Below are positions 42,633 through 52,786 of a stretch of DNA of 64,000 bases, in pieces. Position 1 is the stretch's first letter. The number at the start of each line of letters is the position of its first letter. Source of the stretch: Amycolatopsis sp. 2-15 (lineage in GTDB: Bacteria; Actinomycetota; Actinomycetes; Mycobacteriales; Pseudonocardiaceae); NCBI RefSeq assembly GCF_030285625.1, contig NZ_CP127294.1:2552001-2616000 (forward strand), read 5' to 3'. The notes under the pieces are model-generated. The model was given only the letters and a program-made list of their open reading frames with translations. It had not been told where the DNA came from and searched no databases. A program made the translations under genes and the position numbers.

Positions 42633-44132
42633 TCAGTCGGTGAGCGACCAGGTGTGCACGGGTTCGCCGGCGGCCGAGAGCTCGAGGTAGCGGCCCAGCA
42701 TGAGGTTGAGCGCCGTCTCGCGGTCCGCGCCGCGGTCCTGCGCGCGCAGCACGAAGTCGCGCTGCCAGGTGGCGCCACTGCGCCGGGCGAGGCAGCGCCG
42801 TTCGATCACGCCGAGGTACTTCACGCGGGCCTCGTCGGACACGCCGGAGCGGCGCAGGCCCTCGTGGGCGAGCGGCAGCAGCACGCGCAGCGCCAGCTCG
42901 TCGGGCGGGATCCAGCCGATGCCCGGCCAGTAGAGCTGCGCCTCGAAGCCCTTGCGCGCGCCCGCGTAGAGGTTCTCCTCCGCGGCCTGGAACGACATCT
43001 GCGTCCACACCGGGCGTTCCTGCTCCGCCAGCGCGCGCTGGGCGCCGTAGAAGAACGCGGCGTTGGCCACGATGTCCACGACCGTGGGCCCGGCGGGCAG
43101 CACGCGGTTCTCCACGCGCAGGTGCGGCAGGCCGTCGACGACGTCGTACACCGGCCGGTTCCAGCGCCAGATCGTGCCGTTGTGCATGCGCAGCTCGGTG
43201 AGCTTCGGCGCCTGGCCCGACTCCAGCGTCTCGAGCGGGTCTTCCGTGTCGGTCTGCGGCAGCAGGCCCGGGAAGTACCGCACGTTCTCCTCGAACAGGT
43301 CGAAGATCGACGTGATCCACCGCTCGCCGAACCACACCCGCGGGCGCACGCCCTGGTTCTTCAGCTCTTCCGGGCGCGTGTCGGTGGCCTGCTGGAACAG
43401 CGGGATGCGCGTCTCGTGCCACAACGCCTTGCCGAGCAGGAAGGGTGAGTTGGCGGCCAGCGCCGTCTGCACGCCGGCGAGGCACTGCGCGGCGTTCCAG
43501 TGCGCGGCGAATTCCTCGGGCGCCACCTGAAGATGCAGCTGAACGGACGTGCACGCGGCTTCCGGCAGGATGGATTCCGCGAAACTGCGCAGCCTTTCCG
43601 GCTGTTCGCCCGGGAGCGCCGCGCCGTCCATGGAAAGCGCGATTCGCTCACCGCGCGCGGCGAAGATCTGGTCGTTCAGCGACGAATACCGCGCGTTGTT
43701 GGTGAGCCATTTCTGGTCGAAGTGTTCTTGACGCAGTGTCGGCAGGATCCCGATCATCGCGAGCGTCGAACCGGCGTCGGCGGCCTTGGCGGACGCCTTG
43801 CCGAGGTATGCGCGCAGATCGTCTTCCAGCTGCAGAGCCGAATCGCCGGCGAGCGGGCGCGGCGGCACGTTCAGCTCGAGGTTGTGCTGCCCGAGTTCGG
43901 TGGTGAACGACGGGTCGTCGAGCGCTTCCAGCACCGCCGTGTTGGTCATCGACGGGCGCAGTTGGCCGTCGACCAGGTTGAGCTCCACTTCGAGCCCGAT
44001 GTTCTTGCGGGGAAAGGAAAAGCTGCCGTCGGTGAGCATCCGCGCGAGCGTGTCGAGGCAGCGTTGGACCTTGCGGCGGTACCGTCCTCGGTCCAGCTGG
44101 TCGAACGGTTTCGCCGAAAGATCGGTACCCAT
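42633..44132 (-). CDS. Glutamate-cysteine ligase family (GCS2-type) protein
   Basis: A 499-residue enzyme-like protein. GLEVELNLVDGQLRPSMTN near residue 47 carries the Glu-rich ATP/Mg site of the carboxylate-amine ligase superfamily. HNLELNVPPRPLAGD, SVQLHLQVAPEEFAAHWNAA and LRVENRVLPAGPTVVDIVANAAFF are further conserved blocks. Actinomycetes of this group make mycothiol rather than glutathione, so the true amine substrate is uncertain. It stands alone behind its own ~225-bp upstream region, divergent from the methylase gene. Confidence 0.82.
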   Translation of the reverse strand: MGTDLSAKPFDQLDRGRYRRKVQRCLDTLARMLTDGSFSFPRKNIGLEVELNLVDGQLRPSMTNTAVLEALDDPSFTTELGQHNLELNVPPRPLAGDSALQLEDDLRAYLGKASAKAADAGSTLAMIGILPTLRQEHFDQKWLTNNARYSSLNDQIFAARGERIALSMDGAALPGEQPERLRSFAESILPEAACTSVQLHLQVAPEEFAAHWNAAQCLAGVQTALAANSPFLLGKALWHETRIPLFQQATDTRPEELKNQGVRPRVWFGERWITSIFDLFEENVRYFPGLLPQTDTEDPLETLESGQAPKLTELRMHNGTIWRWNRPVYDVVDGLPHLRVENRVLPAGPTVVDIVANAAFFYGAQRALAEQERPVWTQMSFQAAEENLYAGARKGFEAQLYWPGIGWIPPDELALRVLLPLAHEGLRRSGVSDEARVKYLGVIERRCLARRSGATWQRDFVLRAQDRGADRETALNLMLGRYLELSAAGEPVHTWSLTD

Positions 44133-44358
44133 GTCTGACGCGCTCCTTGGCTGCTGTCCGCAGGTGTCCGGGCGGGGACTGCCAGGCCGCCCACCGTCGC
44201 ACAGTGCGGCGCATCCGGGCTAGCGGCCAAACTGGTGCTCTCCGTCACGGGGGGTTGACCGTGCGCAAAAATGGCCCATTCGTACCAGAGTTCTCCGGTC
44301 GTTCGGACCAGCTTTGTACCGAGTGGGGTCCCGGCACGCGGATGTCACACTGTGCGGT

Positions 44359-45162
44359 GTGGCTGAACTGATCTTCACCGAGGATCCGGAAGATCCCCGG
44401 CTCGACGATTTCCGCGACTTGTCCACTGCGGACCGGCGGCCGGACCGTCCCGGTGGGCGGGGACTCGTGATCGCGGAAGGCACCGTGGTGGTCGAGCGGA
44501 TGCTCGCTTCGCGGTACCCCGTGCGGGCGCTGCTCGGCGTGGAACGGCGGGTGCGTGACCTGGACCTTTCCGGCGTCGACGCACCCGCGTACGTGACCTC
44601 GGCGGAAACGATGGCTTCCGTGGTGGGGTTCCACCTCAACCGCGGCGTGCTGGCGGTGGCCGATCGCCCGGCGCCGCCCGTGGTTTCGGAGATCATCGCC
44701 GGCGCGCAGGTGCTCGCCGTGCTCGAAGGCGTCGGCGACCACGAGAACCTCGGTTCGATCTTCCGCAACGCGTCCGCGCTCGGTGTCGACGGCGTGCTGC
44801 TGGGGCCGGGCTGCTCGGATCCGCTGTACCGGCGCAGCGTGCGCGTGTCGATGGGCCACGTGCTCCGCGTGCCGTTCGCTCCGCTGGACGGGTGGCCCGA
44901 GGGCCTGAACCTCTTGCGGGAGAGCGGTTTCACCGTGGCGGCGCTCACACCGCGGCCGGGTTCCGTTCCGCTGCGCGGACTGCGCGAGAAGGTGGGCGAG
45001 CGCGTGGCGCTGATGCTCGGCGCCGAAGGCCCCGGGCTCACCGCCGAGGCGATCACGGCCGCGGATCTGGCCGTGCGCATCGAGATGGTGGCGGGCGTCG
45101 ACTCGCTGAACGTCGCCACCGCCGCCGCGGTCGCGTTCCACGAGGTCGCTGCCACGCGTTGA
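44359..45162 (+). CDS. SpoU/TrmH-family RNA 2'-O-methyltransferase
   Basis: A 267-residue SPOUT methyltransferase. An N-terminal RNA-binding domain (~1-110, RGLVIAEGTVVVERML) precedes the knotted catalytic domain. LEGVGDHENLGSIFRNASALGVDGVLL is motif 1, ALMLGAEGPGL motif 2 and MVAGVDSLNVATAAAVAFHE motif 3. Target is tRNA or 23S rRNA; not distinguishable here. Rv0881 occupies this position. GTG 44359 (MAELIFTEDPEDPRLDDF) is the likely start. Confidence 0.92.
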   Translation: MAELIFTEDPEDPRLDDFRDLSTADRRPDRPGGRGLVIAEGTVVVERMLASRYPVRALLGVERRVRDLDLSGVDAPAYVTSAETMASVVGFHLNRGVLAVADRPAPPVVSEIIAGAQVLAVLEGVGDHENLGSIFRNASALGVDGVLLGPGCSDPLYRRSVRVSMGHVLRVPFAPLDGWPEGLNLLRESGFTVAALTPRPGSVPLRGLREKVGERVALMLGAEGPGLTAEAITAADLAVRIEMVAGVDSLNVATAAAVAFHEVAATR

Positions 45163-45481
45163 GGTGCTCACCTTTCCGGGATACCCATTCCGCGCCGGTA
45201 ACCACAGGCGAAGATGTCGATCGGTCAACGACGGTGGCCCGTCGGGCCCCGGCCGCGCGGCGACCGTTGGCACCGGCGGGGCCGCGCGGTTATTTTCGCG
45301 CGGTGATCGACATTCGGGTGGCGGTGGCGGAGCTGCTCGACGTGCGGCTCTGATCCGTTCGCTCCCCGCGCCGGGTGCCGGTCCCGGTGAGCGGCTCGCG
45401 GGGCTTACGCTGCTGCGGGCAGGCGCAGTCGCGTTCGGCGACAGGCGCCTGGAGGTGGGAATGCCCAGCAGGAGGACGTCA
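45163..45481. other. Intergenic region upstream of the DUF2537 gene
   Basis: About 320 bp, very GC-rich, with no convincing gene. A 16-codon frame (GTG at 45303 to TGA at 45353) has no ribosome site. GGAGG at 45471-45475 belongs to the DUF2537 start. No clear operator seen. Confidence 0.5.
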
Positions 45482-46072
45482 GTGGAGCTGCGGATCCGGG
45501 GCGAGCGCGCGGTGCTCGCCGGCCCGGGTGGCGAGGGTGCGCGCGAAGTCGACCCGCGGCGGTTGGCGATCGGGGCGGACCTGGCGCAGGCGCTGCACGA
45601 GTGGGCGCGCGTCGCGTCGGCGGTGTCGCAGGGCGACGCGGAGGTCGCCACTTCGGTCGTGTCGCAGCGGGGCCGGCAGCTGGCCGGGCGGCTGGCGACG
45701 GTGATGGGGACGACGGTGCGGTTCGTGGATCCGGTGTCCGGCGTCGAGACGGTGATCGAGCCGCCCGCGCGCGTGGTGGCGCGGCGGCGTGGGGTGCCTG
45801 GAGCCGCGACCGAGCCGACGCCGTGGCTGACCGGGCTGACGGTGTCCGCGTTCGCCGCGGTGCTCGTGGCCGTGGCGATGCTCGCGTTGGCGGGCACCCT
45901 CGCGCGCGAGACGAGCGTGTGGCTCGCGCTGGTGGCGTCGGTCGTGGTGACCGCCGGGATCGGGCCGTCGCTGTGGCTCGGGCGGCGGCTGCCGATCGTG
46001 CGGTGGGCGGTCTATGGCGCGGGCGCCGGGGTCGTCGTCGCGTGGCTGGGTGTGCTGGCGATCGTGCTCTGA
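45482..46072 (+). CDS. DUF2537 membrane protein
   Basis: A 196-residue protein. The N-terminal ~100 residues are soluble (MELRIRGERAVLAGPGGEGA, RGRQLAGRLATVMG). The C-terminus has three hydrophobic segments (LTVSAFAAVLVAVAMLALAG, VWLALVASVVVTAG, VVVAWLGVLAIVL). DUF2537 family; Rv0882 holds this place in M. tuberculosis. The GTG is supported by GGAGG six bases upstream; the long frame before it is not protein-like. Function unknown; possibly linked to the septation gene facing it. Confidence 0.8.
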   Translation: MELRIRGERAVLAGPGGEGAREVDPRRLAIGADLAQALHEWARVASAVSQGDAEVATSVVSQRGRQLAGRLATVMGTTVRFVDPVSGVETVIEPPARVVARRRGVPGAATEPTPWLTGLTVSAFAAVLVAVAMLALAGTLARETSVWLALVASVVVTAGIGPSLWLGRRLPIVRWAVYGAGAGVVVAWLGVLAIVL

Positions 46073-46090
46073 CCGGCCGATACTGGCCCG

Positions 46091-46447
46091 ATGGCACCCC
46101 TCGACGAGTTGCGCAAGCTGTGCCTCGCGCTGCCCGAGGCCACCGAACGGCTCAGCCACGGCGAGCCGACGTGGTTCGTGCGCGGAAAGAAGACGTTCGT
46201 GATGTTCGCGAACCACCACCACGACGACCGGCGCCTGGCCTTCTGGTGCCCGGCGCCGCCCGGTGCGCAGGAGGGCCTCGTGCGCACCGAGCCGGAACGT
46301 TTCTTCCGCCCGCCCTACGTCGGGCACCGCGGCTGGCTCGGCGTGCGCCTCGACGTGGACGTCGACTGGGGCGAGATCGACCACATCGTGCGTGACGCCT
46401 ACCGGCTGGTCGCGCCGAAGTCGCTGGCCGTGCTGCTCGAGAACTAG
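46091..46447 (+). CDS. MmcQ/YjbR-family protein
   Basis: A 118-residue protein with the YjbR double-wing fold features: LCLALPEATERLSHGEPTWFVRGKKTFVMF at the N-terminus and VGHRGWLGVRLDVDVDWGEI followed by VRDAYRLVAPKSL. A DNA-binding role is proposed for the family without firm evidence. It follows the DUF2537 gene by 18 bp and its stop overlaps the convergent sepH stop. Confidence 0.85.
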   Translation: MAPLDELRKLCLALPEATERLSHGEPTWFVRGKKTFVMFANHHHDDRRLAFWCPAPPGAQEGLVRTEPERFFRPPYVGHRGWLGVRLDVDVDWGEIDHIVRDAYRLVAPKSLAVLLEN

Positions 46448-47292
46448 CCGCGCTGCGAACGCACGCCCAGCAGGACGTCTTCCCACGAAGGCACGATGGG
46501 GTGGTTCTTCTTGGGCTTCGCGCGCGGCTGGTCGTCGTCGGCGGCCTCGTCGTCGGACGGGACGCGCGGGATCTCCCGGGTGTCGTCGTCCTCCTCGTGC
46601 GGGTCGGCCGGCGCCTCGATGGCGAGCCGCTCGTCCTCGGCCGAGTCCAGCGTCGGCTGCACGACAGCGTCGCGCGCCGGGTCCATGGCGCGGACCGTAC
46701 GCGGCGGGCGGTAGGAGTTGGGGTTGAGCAGCACCTCGGCGTTCTCGTCGAGGGCGTGCACGGTGCCGCCGTGGGCGCCGGGCGAGAAGGACCAGTGGGC
46801 GCGGTTGTCGGAGCGCCCGGCCTTCCACTGCAGCACGACGACCCACTTGCCGTCGTCGCCGCGCCAGGAGTCCCACCGGGCCTGGCTGTAGTCGTGGCCG
46901 CGGACGCCGAACGCGTACGCGATCACCTCACCGAGCGTCTGCACGTCGGGGCCGTCTTCGCGGACCGGGTGGGCGCTCTGGGCGAGGTCGGCCGTGCGCG
47001 ATCGCTCCAGCAGCACGGGGTAGGCGTAGCGCTCGACGCGCTGCGCCGAGACGCCGGCGCCGCTCGCGACCTGTTCGACGGACTCGCCGGCGCGGATTCG
47101 CGCCTGGATCTCGCGTGGCCGCATCTGGCTCTCCAACTCGATCTCGATCTGGCCCAGCCGGGCGATGTCCCCCCTCGCTGCCGCTCGCAGTGTCTCGTCG
47201 GCCGGGAGCAGGAAGCGGGTACGGCTCGCCGGGTCCTCGAGCACGATGGACTTGCCATCCTCGTGCAGCCCGACCACCCGTAGCGCCCGCAT
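46444..47292 (-). CDS. sepH: Septation protein SepH
   Basis: A 282-residue actinobacterial cell-division protein that promotes FtsZ assembly at septa. The N-terminal DUF3071 region (MRALRVVGLHEDGKSIVLED) contains an HTH-like segment MRPREIQARIRAGESVEQVASGAGVSAQRVERYAYPVLLER, then WDSWRGDDGKWVVVLQWKAG. The C-terminus is disordered and acidic, ending PIVPSWEDVLLGVRSQRG, the conserved SepH tail. Position matches Rv0883c. Cytoplasmic. Own promoter probable in the 258-bp gap before it. Confidence 0.93.
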   Translation of the reverse strand: MRALRVVGLHEDGKSIVLEDPASRTRFLLPADETLRAAARGDIARLGQIEIELESQMRPREIQARIRAGESVEQVASGAGVSAQRVERYAYPVLLERSRTADLAQSAHPVREDGPDVQTLGEVIAYAFGVRGHDYSQARWDSWRGDDGKWVVVLQWKAGRSDNRAHWSFSPGAHGGTVHALDENAEVLLNPNSYRPPRTVRAMDPARDAVVQPTLDSAEDERLAIEAPADPHEEDDDTREIPRVPSDDEAADDDQPRAKPKKNHPIVPSWEDVLLGVRSQRG

Positions 47293-47504
47293 TTCTCGCC
47301 TCCCCGATCTTCACCTTTGTGGGTGCTCACGTTAGAACGGCGCGTCGACTTGACGCGCGAGGCGCGCCGATGCATCACCCATCCGTCACCTTTTTGGAGA
47401 CGGTCTGCGTCATCCTCCCGGGCCCGCTCACCGGGAACCCGTGGGACACGCCGACCACGTTCCGTCACGAATGAGTGGTGTTCCGTGTTCGTCGCCCTAC
47501 GCAC

Positions 47505-47536
47505 GACGGGCCCCTCCCGGAGTGAGAGGGGCCCGT
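47505..47536 (-). terminator. Hairpin after serC
   Basis: GACGGGCCCCTC (47505-47516) and GAGGGGCCCGTC (47525-47536) give 12 perfect pairs 15 bp past the serC stop; no T-run. Confidence 0.75.
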
Positions 47537-47550
47537 CGGCGAACGAGAAC

Positions 47551-48690
<1,140 letters not shown>

Positions 48691-48725
48691 TCAGGTCGGG
48701 ATGCGCCTGCTCAATGCGGTGGGGA

Positions 48726-48752
48726 GGTGTCCGGCATGTGGAATCGGACACC
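48726..48752 (-). terminator. Hairpin after the serine hydrolase operon
   Basis: GGTGTCC (48726-48732) and GGACACC (48746-48752) flank a 13-base loop, ~40 bp past the stop of the beta-lactamase-like gene. No T-run. Confidence 0.45.
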
Positions 48753-48792
48753 CCGGCCTCTCCCGGCGAACGGGACACCCTGGCCGAAAGAC

Positions 48793-50148
48793 TCAGCGCC
48801 ACCCGTTCTCGTCGACACCGCCCGGAATCGGCGCGGCGGGGTCGTACGGGGTGCGGGTGAAGATGAACGTCGCGAGGTCGAGGTGGTTGGCCGTGCCCGA
48901 CGCGTCGCGGCCGACGGTGAGGGTCTCGCCGGTGTAGTACCCGTCGAGGCCGAGCCAGGTGTCCGGGCCGGTGGCGTGGAACCGGGAAGCGCGCCCGGCG
49001 CCGCTCGTGGGCTCGAGCGAGATCAGGTCGGAGCCCAGCACGCGCAGGTGGTACGGCGTCGGGCCCCAGTGCCACAGGCCGGTGAGCGCGAGTAGCGACG
49101 GGTCCACAGTGGACGGCTCCCACTCGTCGGGCAGCGCGGGTTCCAGCTCGTCGGTCATCGTGAGCAGGTCGAGCGCGAGCTGCGTGATGCCGACGCCCGC
49201 GGTCGCGTTGGTCAGGCACAGCGCGCCGGTGCCGGTGGCCGGGTCGACGAGCGACGCGGCGAGGAAGCCCGGCATCGAGCCGGTGTGGCCCGCGAGGTGG
49301 CGGCCCTCGTAGCGCACCACCATCACACCGAGGCCGAAGCCCGTGGTCCAGACCTCGGTGTCGTCGACGGTGTTCATCGTGCGCATCTCGGCGACGGTGT
49401 CCTCACTCAGCACCCCACCGGTGTGGCCACCGAGGAACGACGTCCAGCGGCCCAGGTCCTTGACCGTCGACCAGAGCTGGCCGGCCGGGGCCATCGCGCC
49501 GGCGTCGGGCGAGGGCTCGGGCAGCAGGACGTCGGCGAACGGGTGCACGGCGAAGCCCTCGGCGTGCGCGCCCTGGGGGTGCGGCGTCGTGCGGGTCATG
49601 CCCAGCGGGGTGAGGATCTCCTCGCGCACGACGTCGAACCACGGCTTCCCGCGCAGGCGCGCCACGAGCTCGCCCAGCACGCCGAAGCCGACGTTGGAGT
49701 AGTGGAACTTGAAGCCCGGACGCAGTTTCGTCGCGTCCTTGTCGAGGCTCGCCACGAGCGCGGCCCAGTCGGCGCCCGGTGTGCGCTCCCACCACAGGCC
49801 CGGAGACTCCGACGTGAGGCCGGAGGTGTGCGAGAGCAGCTGCGCCACCGTCGCCGTGGCGAACGCGGTGCCGGGCAGGTGCTTCTCGATCGGGTCGGTG
49901 AGCTCCAGTCGGCCCTCGTCACGCAGGCGCAGCACGGCCGTGGCGATCATCGTTTTGGTGATCGAGCCCAGGCGGTACTGCGTGTCGTCGTCGGGACGCG
50001 CGGAGCCGACGCGGCCGCGCGCGCCGGACCACACGAGGTTCCCGTCGCGCACCACGGCGGCGACGAGGGACGGCGTGCGGGAGGACGCCTGCTCCCGCGC
50101 GAGCCGGCGGTACAGGGCGAGTTCGGTGGAAGCGAGCATGCGCGCCAT
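48793..50148 (-). CDS. Beta-lactamase-fold serine hydrolase (class C/PBP4-like)
   Basis: A 451-residue serine hydrolase. SxxK is in GSITKTMIATAVLRL (about residue 62), YxN in FHYSNVGFGVLGEL, and HTG in LAGHTGSMPGF replaces KTG, as in esterase/peptidase-like members. The last ~110 residues form an extra beta domain (GLWHWGPTPYHLRVLG). No signal peptide is evident, so a cytoplasmic or loosely localised peptidase is likelier than a secreted lactamase. Last gene of the ABC/two-component operon, 15 bp after the response regulator. A second ATG three codons in is an alternative start. Confidence 0.85.
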   Translation of the reverse strand: MARMLASTELALYRRLAREQASSRTPSLVAAVVRDGNLVWSGARGRVGSARPDDDTQYRLGSITKTMIATAVLRLRDEGRLELTDPIEKHLPGTAFATATVAQLLSHTSGLTSESPGLWWERTPGADWAALVASLDKDATKLRPGFKFHYSNVGFGVLGELVARLRGKPWFDVVREEILTPLGMTRTTPHPQGAHAEGFAVHPFADVLLPEPSPDAGAMAPAGQLWSTVKDLGRWTSFLGGHTGGVLSEDTVAEMRTMNTVDDTEVWTTGFGLGVMVVRYEGRHLAGHTGSMPGFLAASLVDPATGTGALCLTNATAGVGITQLALDLLTMTDELEPALPDEWEPSTVDPSLLALTGLWHWGPTPYHLRVLGSDLISLEPTSGAGRASRFHATGPDTWLGLDGYYTGETLTVGRDASGTANHLDLATFIFTRTPYDPAAPIPGGVDENGWR

Positions 50149-50163
50149 TCTGCCCCGCGCGGC

Positions 50164-50787
50164 TCAGCCCAGTAGCTGCCGGTCCAGCGCCGTGGTCACG
50201 GCCGCGGTGCGGTCCGACACGCCGAGCTTGCCGAACACGCGCAGCAGGTGCGTTTTCACCGTCGCCTCGCCGATGTGCAGCGAGCGCCCGATTTCGGCGT
50301 TCGTCAGTCCCTTCGCGACGAGCCGCAGCACCTCGACTTCGCGCGCCGACAGCGGCGACGCGGGTTCCGGGTTGCGCACGCGGTTCACGAGCTTGCCCGC
50401 GACCGACGGCGCCAGTACGGTCTCGCCGCGCGCCGCCGCCCGGATCGCGCCGGCCAGCTCGGCGCGGGACGCGTCCTTGAGCAGGTAACCCGCGGCGCCG
50501 GCTTCGACGGCCCGCAGGATGTCGGCGTCGGTCTCGTACGTGGTGAGCACGACGATCCGCCGCTTCGGCGTCTCCTTGAGGATGCCGCGGATCGCGCCGA
50601 CGCCGTCGAGGCCGGGCATGCGCAGGTCCATCAGCACCACGTCGGGTTGCTTCACGCGGTCGAGCGCGATGGCCTCGTGGCCCGAACCCGCTTCGCCGAC
50701 GACAGTCAGGTCGGCCTCGGCCTCGAGCATCCCGCGCAGGCCTTCGCGCACCACGGGGTGGTCGTCGACCAGCATGATCGTGATCAC
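50164..50787 (-). CDS. NarL/LuxR-type response regulator
   Basis: A 207-residue regulator. The receiver domain has MLVDDHPVVREGL, phospho-acceptor Asp in VVLMDLRMPGLDG (about residue 54), Thr in VVLTTYE and Lys in YLLKDAS. The LuxR HTH is LSAREVEVLRLVAKGLTNAEIGRSLHIGEATVKTHL (~143-178). The GTG start overlaps the kinase stop. Probably activates the operon's own ABC exporter and the serine hydrolase. Confidence 0.94.
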   Translation of the reverse strand: MITIMLVDDHPVVREGLRGMLEAEADLTVVGEAGSGHEAIALDRVKQPDVVLMDLRMPGLDGVGAIRGILKETPKRRIVVLTTYETDADILRAVEAGAAGYLLKDASRAELAGAIRAAARGETVLAPSVAGKLVNRVRNPEPASPLSAREVEVLRLVAKGLTNAEIGRSLHIGEATVKTHLLRVFGKLGVSDRTAAVTTALDRQLLG

Positions 50788-51956
50788 GCGGGCACCTCCA
50801 GCTCCAGTTCGGTCCCGCCACTCGCGTCACCGCGCAGGCTCAGCCGGCCGCCCACCTGCTCGACGCGCGAGCGCATGCCGCGCAGGCCGAACCCCTCGGT
50901 GGGCGCGTCCGGCGAGAAGCCACAGCCGTCGTCGCGCACGCGCAACCGTACCGTTCCGTCCACAGCGGACAGCCGCACGAGCACGGACTCCGCGCCCGAA
51001 TGCTTGCGGACGTTGGCGAGTGCCTCCTGCGCGCCGCGCAGCAGCACGACCTCGGTGGCCGTGGCCAGCGGCGGCAGGGCATCGTCCACTTCGTACTCGA
51101 CGCGCAGGCCGGCCTCGTCGGCGAGGCGCTCGGCCGCGCGGCGCACCGCCTCGGTGAGCGTGCCGGCCGTGAGGTCCGAAGGCGCGAGCGCGGCCACCAT
51201 CGCGCGGGCCTCGGCGAGGTTCTCGCGAGCTGTGGTCGACGCCAGGGCGAGGTGCCGGCGGGCCGCGGCGACGTCGGTGTCCAGTTCGGACTCGATGGCC
51301 TGCGTGAGCGTGACGATGCTGGTGAACCCCTGCGCCAGCGTGTCGTGGATCTCGCGCGCCAGGCGTTCGCGTTCGGCGGCAGTGCCGGCTTCGCGCGAGA
51401 GCCGCGAGACCTCGGCCTGGCTGTCTTCCAGCTGCCGGATGAGCTCGGCGCGCGCGGCGCTCTGCTTGATGACGTCGGTGGTGAACTTCCCCGCGAGCAC
51501 GCTGAACACCACGAGGATCGCGGTCATCGGCAGCAGGATGGGCAGGCTCGGGTTCTCCCAGCCGCTCCGGACGACGGCGGCCACCGGGTCCAGCAGGATC
51601 AGCGCCGTCGTGAGCACGATGCCCGGGCGGATCTCCTGCAGCATGAACAGCATCGGGCACGCCATGAAGAGGATGAACGAGGCAGTGGTGTCGGAGAAGA
51701 TCGCCGTGGCCACGAGCACCACCAGCACGCCCGTCGCGACAGTGCGGGGCACCGGGTTGTCGTCGGTGCGCACGATCCGGCGCCCGGCCACGAAGAAGCC
51801 GATGAGCAACGCCGCGAGCGCCGTCTCCGCGACCACCTTCTCCGCGAGGGAGACGTCGTCGAACAGGACCAGGAGGGCGGTCGCCACGTAGACGACCGCG
51901 AACAGCACCTCCCAGACCCAGTACGAGCGCTCCCAGGCGTCGTCGAGCGAACTCAC
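50784..51956 (-). CDS. Membrane sensor histidine kinase (HisKA_3)
   Basis: A 390-residue kinase. Five or six hydrophobic segments occupy ~10-175 with no large extracellular loop, as in intramembrane-sensing kinases. The phospho-acceptor His lies in RERLAREIHDTLAQGFTSIV (about residue 213). The HATPase domain follows (LLRGAQEALANVRKHS, VRDDGCGF, GFGLRGMRSRV). The GTG at 51956 overlaps the permease stop (GTGA). Intramembrane-sensing kinases coupled to ABC exporters usually detect envelope-active compounds or transporter state; that is the inferred signal here. Confidence 0.92.
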   Translation of the reverse strand: MSSLDDAWERSYWVWEVLFAVVYVATALLVLFDDVSLAEKVVAETALAALLIGFFVAGRRIVRTDDNPVPRTVATGVLVVLVATAIFSDTTASFILFMACPMLFMLQEIRPGIVLTTALILLDPVAAVVRSGWENPSLPILLPMTAILVVFSVLAGKFTTDVIKQSAARAELIRQLEDSQAEVSRLSREAGTAAERERLAREIHDTLAQGFTSIVTLTQAIESELDTDVAAARRHLALASTTARENLAEARAMVAALAPSDLTAGTLTEAVRRAAERLADEAGLRVEYEVDDALPPLATATEVVLLRGAQEALANVRKHSGAESVLVRLSAVDGTVRLRVRDDGCGFSPDAPTEGFGLRGMRSRVEQVGGRLSLRGDASGGTELELEVPA

Positions 51957-52786
51957 CGGGGCTCGTTCGTCCACCGGAACGTGAGCCGCGCGAGCACGAG
52001 CCCCACCACGCACCAGGCGCCGAGCACCAGTGCCACCGTCGGAAGTTCCCATGTCCCCGCCATCTCCTGACTCGCGGCCGCCTCCGGCAGGAACACCGAC
52101 CGGAAACCCTGGCAGATCCATTTCAGCGGGAAGAAGGACGCGATGTCGACCATGATCTTCGGCAGGTGCGTGATCGGCGTGACGAACACACCCGAGATGA
52201 ACTGCAGCACGAGGTAGACCAATTGCACCACGGCCACGGTGCCGTTGGCGGTGCGGGTGAGCGAGCTGATCGAGATGCCGAGCAGCGTCGAGGAGATCAC
52301 GCCCAGCAGCATCACCCACACCAGCGTGGCCCCCTTCTCGCCGTCGGTGGGCAGCTTCAGCCCGAACAGGAGCATCGCGACCGCGGACATGATCACCGTC
52401 TGGGCGACGCTCGTGACGAGCACCATGATCATCTTGCCGATGAAGTACGACGCGGCCGGCATCGGCGTGCCGCGCAGGCGCTTGAGCGCACCCACCTCGC
52501 GGTCGGCGGCGATCCCGATGCCGACGCTGTTGAACGACGTCGACACGATGCCGGCGCCGATCATGCTCGCGGCGAGCAACTGGCCGGACGACACGCCGGC
52601 CTGTCCGGTCGGACCGTCCAGAATGGACCCGAGCAGGATCATCAGCACCGCGGGCAGGGAGAAGGTGAAGACCACCTGCTCCTTGTTGCGGAAGAACTGC
52701 CGCAGCTCGAAGCTGCCGCGGGCGGCGCCGAGCGTGAAGGTGCCCGGCAAGGCCGGCCGGGTCGGCGATTTGACGGCGGTGGTCAC
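51953..52786 (-). CDS. ABC-2 type exporter permease
   Basis: A 277-residue permease with six hydrophobic segments in ABC-2 order: VVFTFSLPAVLMILLGSILD, LLAASMIGAGIVSTSFNSVGI, LKRLRGTPMPAASYFIGKM (cytoplasmic coupling helix), VIMSAVAMLLFGL, VMLLGVISSTLLGI and VVQLVYLVLQFISGVFVTPIT. Partner of the ATPase gene upstream, whose stop its GTG overlaps. Probable drug or lipid exporter; substrate unknown. Confidence 0.9.
   Translation of the reverse strand: MTTAVKSPTRPALPGTFTLGAARGSFELRQFFRNKEQVVFTFSLPAVLMILLGSILDGPTGQAGVSSGQLLAASMIGAGIVSTSFNSVGIGIAADREVGALKRLRGTPMPAASYFIGKMIMVLVTSVAQTVIMSAVAMLLFGLKLPTDGEKGATLVWVMLLGVISSTLLGISISSLTRTANGTVAVVQLVYLVLQFISGVFVTPITHLPKIMVDIASFFPLKWICQGFRSVFLPEAAASQEMAGTWELPTVALVLGAWCVVGLVLARLTFRWTNEPR

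Noticed and set aside
45303..45353. 16-codon frame before the DUF2537 gene as a leader peptide
   Set aside because: No Shine-Dalgarno, no attenuator hairpin seen and no bias toward a particular amino acid.
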